Assembly (NCBI GenBank): GCA_016844745.1
Contig: JAERMQ010000037.1
Span: 1-38,358 of the forward strand
Direction: 5' to 3'
Source: Ignavibacteria bacterium
Lineage (GTDB): Bacteria > Bacteroidota > Ignavibacteria > Kapaibacteriales > UBA2268
DNA length: 38,358 bases
In this document: positions 34,065-38,358 of the stretch, one piece after another
Layout of the letters: each line of letters begins with the position of its first letter
Position numbering within the stretch: position 1 is the first letter of the stretch
Program-made: the position numbers and the translations under genes
The notes under the pieces: generated by a model
Seen by the model: the letters and a program-made list of their open reading frames with translations, nothing else
Database searches by the model: none
Told to the model about the DNA's origin: nothing

Positions 34065-36062
34065 CTAATGTATCACAGTAAAGTTAACAACATCGCTGGA
34101 ATTATTAACAGTTAATTTCGCAAAATAAAAGCCGCTTGGAATTAAAGAAGTATCAATATTTATTGTTTTACTTGTTCCATCCATTAATTGAACGAGTTTC
34201 AAAACTTCTATTCCATAAATATTAAAAATTGCGATTTCGGCAGTTCCTACTTCATTTGTAAATGTAGATAATAAAGCCTTATCATTAGCTGGATTGGGAT
34301 AAATTACCGGATTTATATTCTGATGAACTATATCCTCATCGACATTCGTAATTGTTAATTTATTTATTTTTACTAAAGTCCTAAATCTATTGTCCTTATT
34401 AATTACAAATTTTGAATCTGAATAAATTGGAAGACTATCAAAAACATATTCTTGTTCTGGTTTATCAATCCTTAGAATGACTTTTCCGGGGTCAAGGCTT
34501 TCACTATCGGATATTGAATAAGAAATTGGCAGCAAAAGCCCGGAATAATAACCATACTCAGAAGGCTGAACTTGTTTAATTTTTACATTTATAGTTCCTA
34601 AAAAAGGAGTATAAGTCGTGAATTTAATCTCAACATCAAGTATTGGTATTCCCTTTCGATAAACCCATTGCTGGAAGAAAGTATCAAGATTTCTTTTAGA
34701 GTTTTTTTCAAAAATGTTCTTCAAATCCCAAGTTGTTGAGCAGGAGTATTTAAATTTATTCAAATATTCCTTTAATGATGAAAAGAAAATTGAGTCGCCA
34801 ATTTCATAGCGTAACATACCTAAAACAGCAGCTCCTTTATAATAAATTGTCGTGGGATAATTTGAAGATGGTGCTTGTCTTGGAAAATCATATAAAGGTA
34901 GAGCACCCTCCTGAGGCAAAACCTTGTTAATATAATCGTCAATAACTTTACTCTGTTGGTCAAGATACTTTGGAGAAATTGTAAAATTATCCATTGAACC
35001 TACCCAAAGTGACTCGCAATATTCTGCAAATCCTTCATTCAGCCATGCATCCCTGAAATCCTGGCAGGTTACCATATCGCCGAACCATTGATGAGCTAAT
35101 TCATGAAGTGTTACACTCGATATAGAATCCTTATTTTTATAATAATTTTGTACGACTTTCGAATCAATATTTATCATTGTCTGGGATTCCATCGAACCTT
35201 TTTTTGTATTGACGTAACCAACTTTCTCAAAAGGATAAGGACCGAATTTTCCTTCAAGAAATGTCAACATCTTTGGTAATAAATTAATTTCATAATCCGT
35301 TGCTGAAGTATCTCCGTTTCGAGAGTACCAAACCAATGGAAGTTCCTTATACTTTGATTCGCGTATTTTAAAATTTGAAACTGCAAAAGTTACAAGATAT
35401 GTTGAAGTTGGATAATTAGTCTTCCAATGATAAACGACAGTATCTTTGCCTAAAGTGTCAATTGTGCAGGTTCCGATGCTGGCGCAAGATTTATCCTGTA
35501 ATAAATAAAATTTCAAATCAAAAGTTGCTTTCATTGAAGGATGGTCGTAGCATGGGAGCCAATGCCGTGTAGTTGAAACATAAGGGCAGTTGAAACCCAC
35601 TCCGAGAGCATAAAGCACAGAATCGTCCGATTGCACGCCTCCCCAATTCATCGAGCCGCCTTCATTTGTCATTGTGCCATGGTAAAAAACAGTTACAATA
35701 TCTGTATCATTTATTGCACTTCCTATTGGAGAAATTCGATAATAATGATTCGGATTCGTTTTCGGAAATGTTTCTTCTGCTGTTGTTTTTGTGTTATTAT
35801 AGAAAACCGAATCAACTGTTAAATCCCGAAGATGGAAATAGAAATAATTAGTATCCGGCAGTTCAGTCCAAACAAATTTTGTCCGGCAAACTCCGGACAT
35901 TACCTTACTCGGAGATTTCATTAAATCGAGAACGGCAGAATAATTCAATACTTTGAAAGCCTGTGGAATGTATTCTGTTGGTCCGGAAATGGGAATAGCC
36001 GCACCGAGCCAGCTACAAATTATCAATAAACTAATATTACAGAGCAACAAAAACTTCTTCAT
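34065..36062 (-). CDS. M1-family zinc aminopeptidase with T9SS tail
   Basis: The protein has 665 residues. Signal peptide at 1-21. The M1 N-terminal beta domain (to about 235) is followed by the catalytic domain with HELAH (320-324), the third zinc ligand Glu343 in LNEGFAEY, the exopeptidase motif as GSMES (289-293) instead of GAMEN, and YYKGAAVLGML further on with the catalytic-type Tyr. The shorter second half ends in a T9SS sorting domain (about 585-665, VIYPNPANDKALLSTF to VVNFTVIH). It is thus a secreted or surface peptidase that may trim peptides outside the cell. AGGGAG and a TAATTTTG box precede the start. Confidence 0.95.
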   Translation of the reverse strand: MKKFLLLCNISLLIICSWLGAAIPISGPTEYIPQAFKVLNYSAVLDLMKSPSKVMSGVCRTKFVWTELPDTNYFYFHLRDLTVDSVFYNNTKTTAEETFPKTNPNHYYRISPIGSAINDTDIVTVFYHGTMTNEGGSMNWGGVQSDDSVLYALGVGFNCPYVSTTRHWLPCYDHPSMKATFDLKFYLLQDKSCASIGTCTIDTLGKDTVVYHWKTNYPTSTYLVTFAVSNFKIRESKYKELPLVWYSRNGDTSATDYEINLLPKMLTFLEGKFGPYPFEKVGYVNTKKGSMESQTMINIDSKVVQNYYKNKDSISSVTLHELAHQWFGDMVTCQDFRDAWLNEGFAEYCESLWVGSMDNFTISPKYLDQQSKVIDDYINKVLPQEGALPLYDFPRQAPSSNYPTTIYYKGAAVLGMLRYEIGDSIFFSSLKEYLNKFKYSCSTTWDLKNIFEKNSKRNLDTFFQQWVYRKGIPILDVEIKFTTYTPFLGTINVKIKQVQPSEYGYYSGLLLPISYSISDSESLDPGKVILRIDKPEQEYVFDSLPIYSDSKFVINKDNRFRTLVKINKLTITNVDEDIVHQNINPVIYPNPANDKALLSTFTNEVGTAEIAIFNIYGIEVLKLVQLMDGTSKTINIDTSLIPSGFYFAKLTVNNSSDVVNFTVIH

Positions 36063-36090
36063 ATATCTCCCTTCGATAAAAAATATATAT

Positions 36091-36098
36091 CAAAATTA
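36091..36098 (-). promoter_or_regulatory. -7 box TAATTTTG for the M1 peptidase operon
   Basis: Exact TAnnTTTG on the minus strand, 28 bases before the ATG at 36062, with GAAGGGAG between. The distance equals that seen for rplS. The -33 element is weak. Confidence 0.5.
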
Positions 36099-36176
36099 AG
36101 AAATAATATTATGATTGAAAAGAGGGAAATGGAAAAGTGGGTTATTAGCGAGTTTTGTCATAATAGCAAATTCAGT

Positions 36177-36572
36177 TCAATATTCCAAAGTATTCACAAA
36201 GGGATAATTGAGAATTTTTGCATCCATTGTTGCAAGAGGAATATCATGAAAAATAGATGTTGCTGTAATCATTTGGTCGGCAGGGTCTTTATGAAAATTA
36301 CCTTCCAAATTTGTTGACTTTATTATTATTTCTCTTGATAAGTCCATGATATTTATATTTGAACCCACTAAAGCTTTATCGAACCAATTTACTAAATCCA
36401 AAGGTAAGATAATTTTTCCTTTTTCAACTGATTTGGCAACTTCCCAAAGAGAAATCATGCTAACATAAAGACCATTAACGTGATTGTTGTATAAAATTTG
36501 TCTAAGAGAATTATTAAGTTTTTTGTCATTATGAACAAACCAAAGCCATATATGAGTATCGAGAAGAATCAA
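36177..36572 (-). CDS. VapC-type PIN-domain toxin
   Basis: The protein has 131 residues. PIN-domain ribonuclease residues are present: Asp5 in LLDTHIWLW, Glu44 in SLWEVAKS, Asp96/Asp99 in HKDPADQMITATS and Asp117 in LATMDAKI. The DTHIWLW opening is the Sll0205-like subgroup. In type II systems the toxin cleaves RNA and is held by its cognate antitoxin. The start codon is TTG and overlaps the antitoxin stop as TTGA, so translation probably depends on the upstream gene. Confidence 0.93.
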   Translation of the reverse strand: MILLDTHIWLWFVHNDKKLNNSLRQILYNNHVNGLYVSMISLWEVAKSVEKGKIILPLDLVNWFDKALVGSNINIMDLSREIIIKSTNLEGNFHKDPADQMITATSIFHDIPLATMDAKILNYPFVNTLEY

Positions 36573-36784
36573 TTATTAACCTCCCACTCATTTGGATTTA
36601 TAGCCGGTTCAAAAGGGTCTATATATTCTACCGGTAAACCTTCAAGTGGATATTTCTCAATGACATCAGTCTTTTTTCTCGGAATAATCATGACATCCAC
36701 AATTTCTCCCGCTTTTAAAGGGAGATTCTTAATAAAAATATTATGATTCTTTGTTACATGTAAATTTTTGTAAGTATTAATCAT
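36569..36784 (-). CDS. Antitoxin of the PIN-toxin pair
   Basis: From the ATG at 36784 there are 71 residues. The N-terminal half (KNLHVTKNHNIFIKNLPLKAGEIVDVMIIPR) resembles AbrB/DUF2281-like swapped-hairpin DNA-binding domains. The C-terminal tail VEYIDPFEPAINPNEWE has the Tyr-x-Asp-Pro-Phe-Glu-Pro...Trp-Glu pattern often seen in antitoxins that thread into PIN toxins. It overlaps the toxin gene by 4 bases. A TTG two codons upstream is in frame. Confidence 0.82.
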   Translation of the reverse strand: MINTYKNLHVTKNHNIFIKNLPLKAGEIVDVMIIPRKKTDVIEKYPLEGLPVEYIDPFEPAINPNEWEVNN

Positions 36785-36830
36785 TTTCAAATTTTCATGT
36801 TAATAAACTGTTTTCAAAGACGATAAATGA

Positions 36831-36962
36831 TTAAATTATTTTAAATGCAAAACCTTTTGTTACTTTATGTAAAATTTTTTCAAAATCTACAACTAACTCA
36901 AGGTCATTTTTCAGTATTGATTTTGCAGATTTGATAAATGCAGGTGTTTTTAGAAGAATCAT
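36831..36962 (-). pseudogene. Truncated RelE/ParE-type toxin
   Basis: Too short for a normal gene call: 43 codons reading MILLKTPAFIKSAKSILKND, then a helix and KGFAFKII. The opening matches the first 35 or so residues of RelE/ParE toxins (R/K-T-P-x-F-x-x-x-x-K, then a long helix); the beta sheet with the catalytic residues is missing. It starts 3 bases after the stop of an antitoxin-like gene, the usual place for its toxin. No remainder of the toxin is visible in the 47 bases up to the next gene, so a deletion is likely. Confidence 0.65.
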
Positions 36963-36965
36963 ACG

Positions 36966-37169
36966 CTATGACATTATCTCATTCATAACATCCTGTACAG
37001 TTGTCTCACGAGCCTTTCCTTCATTATACTCTTTTCTTGATTGTTCAACTGTCTCAATAAGTTCTTTTCTTTTCTTTTCCCTAACTCGATTAGATAGAAT
37101 TTCATTGAACATCAGTAATTCTTCATTGGGCAGCGCTTCGGCTTCATCAAGTATTTGGTCAAGTGTCAT
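36966..37169 (-). CDS. Antitoxin-like protein left without an intact toxin
   Basis: The protein has 67 residues and is entirely helical and charged: TLDQILDEAEALPNEELLMF, then a basic helix and VQDVMNEIMS. This matches small addiction-module antitoxins that precede RelE/ParE toxins. Its partner at 36831-36962 is truncated, so the pair is probably inactive as a toxin module, although the antitoxin could still act on related toxins. The stop is followed by three bases and the toxin ATG in the same frame. Confidence 0.72.
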   Translation of the reverse strand: MTLDQILDEAEALPNEELLMFNEILSNRVREKKRKELIETVEQSRKEYNEGKARETTVQDVMNEIMS

Positions 37170-37269
37170 TTTTTTTCTTAAATAATTTATACATTGGGAA
37201 ATTTGACGAATTCGTAAAACAAATATTATAAGGTATATATTATATAGCTTGGTGAATCTCCCAAGTTAA

Positions 37270-37302
37270 AGATGTCCTACATCTGCCGGATGTAGGACAT
37301 CT
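37270..37302. repeat. Palindrome AGATGTCCTA...TAGGACATCT, copy 2
   Basis: Perfect 14-bp arms (37270-37283 and 37289-37302) around TGCCG. It matches the copy at 18851-18883 in all but two positions. A degenerate half may be present near 31347-31363. It lies just after the stop codon of the T9SS-tail relic. Confidence 0.88.
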
Positions 37303-37312
37303 AACAAACTAT

Positions 37313-37414
37313 CTACCTCACAACCACAAAACTCTTAGTGATTTTATTCGTGCCGGAATTCAAAGTGCAATAATAAACGCAGGAAGGAAATGCTTCGGTT
37401 GAAAAATTAATTGA
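37313..37414 (-). pseudogene. Relic of a T9SS C-terminal sorting domain
   Basis: Translating the minus strand here gives about 33 codons with no start: INFSTEAFPSCVYYCTL, then NSGTNKITKSFVVVR and a stop. This is the last third of a type A T9SS sorting domain (F-P-S-G-V-Y-Y-x-x-L...K-x-F-V-V-x-R; the usual Gly of PSG is Cys here). The frame closes a few codons upstream, inside the 3' end of the HEPN gene. The rest of the cargo gene is gone, apparently replaced by the HepT/MntA pair. Confidence 0.75.
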
Positions 37415-37742
37415 ACAATTGTAAAACTTCTTCTTTCAAAATTGGAATGTATTTAATAATGATTCCCCAAATAATTTCATAAGAAATATTGTCATAATTA
37501 TGAATGATTCTATTTCTTAAGTCAACAATATATCTTGAACCACTCAATTGAAGTTCAGGATTAATCTTTAAAATTCGATTTACAGCTTCACCGATAATTT
37601 CTAAATTTCTTTCAACTGCTCTTTTCGTTCTAATGTCCTGTTCAAATTCATAAAAATCATGTTTATTATTAACAAAATATGATTCAATTTCCTGTATTGA
37701 TTCTAATATATCGCTTAGAAAGATTTTAATTTGTTTTTCCAT
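37407..37742 (-). CDS. HepT-type HEPN toxin (DUF86)
   Basis: From the ATG at 37742 there are 111 residues. The HEPN motif R-x4-H is present as LRNRIIHNYD (about 82-91), and upstream AVERNLEIIGEAVNRI is also typical of DUF86/HepT proteins. HepT is an RNase-like toxin that MntA neutralises by AMP-modifying a tyrosine near the HEPN motif; the Tyr of HNYD is present. The start overlaps mntA by 17 bases. Its last codons overlap a T9SS-tail relic, so the C-terminus may have been altered when it joined that sequence. Confidence 0.92.
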   Translation of the reverse strand: MEKQIKIFLSDILESIQEIESYFVNNKHDFYEFEQDIRTKRAVERNLEIIGEAVNRILKINPELQLSGSRYIVDLRNRIIHNYDNISYEIIWGIIIKYIPILKEEVLQLFN

Positions 37743-38034
37743 AAATAAGAATTTTATTTTTATTAATTTCTTCAATTAAATACGGATTCTTTAATGCTTT
37801 CAATTCTAAAAGGTCAATATCACGCTTGAAATAATCAGAAAGGAAATCTTTGAAATTAAAATAATACTCAAAATAATTCTCAGGAAGTATATCTTCAAAG
37901 TCAATCAATAAATCTATATCGCTTTTTAAATTATAATTATCAGTTGTTGCCGAACCAAACAAGTACAAATGTTTGACATTGAATAATTCGCATTTTTTTC
38001 TTATCTCATCGATATCATTTTCTGTAATCAACAT
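37726..38034 (-). CDS. MntA-type nucleotidyltransferase antitoxin
   Basis: The ATG at 38034 gives 102 residues, with GAAGG six bases before it; a TTG two codons upstream would leave no room for that site. The minimal nucleotidyltransferase motif is intact: FGSATTDNYNLKSDIDLLIDF, that is GS followed by D-x-D (about 26-43), and a third acidic residue in RDIDLLEL. In HepT/MntA systems this enzyme transfers AMP to the toxin. Confidence 0.92.
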   Translation of the reverse strand: MLITENDIDEIRKKCELFNVKHLYLFGSATTDNYNLKSDIDLLIDFEDILPENYFEYYFNFKDFLSDYFKRDIDLLELKALKNPYLIEEINKNKILIYGKTN

Positions 38035-38055
38035 AAACAACCTTCAACAATAATA

Positions 38056-38253
38056 TTAATACTTAGAAGTATAAATTTCATTATTATTGTAAATTTGGTT
38101 TAAAATGTAGTCAGCTTCAAAGGTGGAGGCTTTATCAATAATATCCATTATTGTGCCACCAGCATTGAATGTACAAGTTGTACAAGTATCGCATAAATTA
38201 ATCGTTCCTGATGGATAAATTTCAAAAACAGAAGCATGAAGATTAGTAATCAT
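38056..38253 (-). CDS. Hypothetical small protein, possibly a gene fragment
   Basis: The ATG at 38253 gives 65 residues; a GTG six codons earlier (38271) is in frame. It has a Thr/Cys cluster (LCDTCTTCTFNAGG) and a helical end (ADYILNQIYNNNEIYTSKY). I do not recognise it. It lies 21 bases upstream of mntA on the same strand and could be the first gene of that unit, or a fragment of the gene disrupted when the toxin pair arrived. Confidence 0.35.
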   Translation of the reverse strand: MITNLHASVFEIYPSGTINLCDTCTTCTFNAGGTIMDIIDKASTFEADYILNQIYNNNEIYTSKY

Positions 38254-38328
38254 TATGAAAGTGTTTTGCACCAGATGAAAAACAACAAAATATGGTAAGA
38301 ATTTTGTTAATAATCATTTGGAGGTTAA

Positions 38329-38358
38329 ATGAAAAAGAAAAAAGTTTACACAGCCGAA
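38329..38358 (+). CDS. Start of a gene cut by the window end
   Basis: ATG at 38329 with TTGGAGG four bases upstream, reading MKKKKVYTAE to the last base. Only ten codons are visible, so no identity can be given. It is divergent from the HepT/MntA unit. Confidence 0.55.
   Translation, partial: MKKKKVYTAE

Noticed and set aside
36111..36317. 68-residue plus-strand frame opposite the PIN toxin
   Set aside because: It is Cys/His-rich by chance and lies antisense to a gene with intact catalytic residues and an overlapping antitoxin.

Overview
The window is AT-rich bacterial chromosome. It most likely comes from the Bacteroidota/Chlorobiota/Ignavibacteria side of the FCB group, perhaps a Kapabacteria- or Ignavibacteria-like lineage. 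Three things support this. Five extracellular proteins end in a type IX secretion (T9SS/Por) C-terminal sorting domain, and a sixth such domain survives as a relic. Several genes are preceded by the Bacteroidota-type -7 box TAnnTTTG. There is an LptE-type outer-membrane lipoprotein together with many Sec/lipoprotein signal peptides. I see no rRNA or tRNA gene, no phage and no transposase.

Layout. 1-543: long heptamer repeat arrays. 544-4906: a YCF48-like repeat protein (-), then a PAS sensor kinase and queA (+). 5226-8060: the conserved rpmH-rnpA-yidD-yidC block (-). 8367-11680: a DUF3098 membrane protein (+) and a large Ig-like T9SS cargo protein (-). 11848-14602: an MBL hydrolase, LptE-like lipoprotein and GT2 glycosyltransferase (+). 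15231-19974: two T9SS cargo proteins, an orphan OmpR-type regulator, a lipoprotein and a small membrane protein (all -). 20390-24462: MFS transporter (-), pgpA (+), an Ogg2-type DNA glycosylase (-) and NAD kinase (+). 24584-26384: an FN3/T9SS protein (-) and a TumA/TumE-like toxin-antitoxin pair (+). 26455-31320: a five-gene operon of secreted proteins and lipoproteins (-), mostly unrecognised, divergent from a one-pass membrane protein (+). 31516-36062: rplS and a GT9 glycosyltransferase (+), a YggS PLP protein and an M1 peptidase with a T9SS tail (-). 36177-38253: a toxin-antitoxin island (VapBC-type pair, antitoxin with truncated RelE-type toxin, HepT/MntA) that abuts a T9SS-tail relic. The last 30 bases start another gene (+).

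The housekeeping genes (membrane insertion, tRNA modification, L19, L34, NAD kinase, phospholipid synthesis) are dispersed among envelope and secreted-protein genes. The most striking non-coding feature is a set of 7-bp-period repeat arrays (TTAATGG/TCAATGG, AACTCAT, AATTCAT/AATTCGT, AATTAAG, AAAAGTT) that lie at 3' gene ends. Eight stop codons lie inside an array or within about five bases of one, and I found no array directly in front of a start codon. A second non-coding layer consists of several unrelated palindromic or head-to-head inverted elements with 10-39 bp arms in the intergenic gaps, some with two or more copies in the window. The least explained gene group is the lipoprotein operon at 26455-29997.
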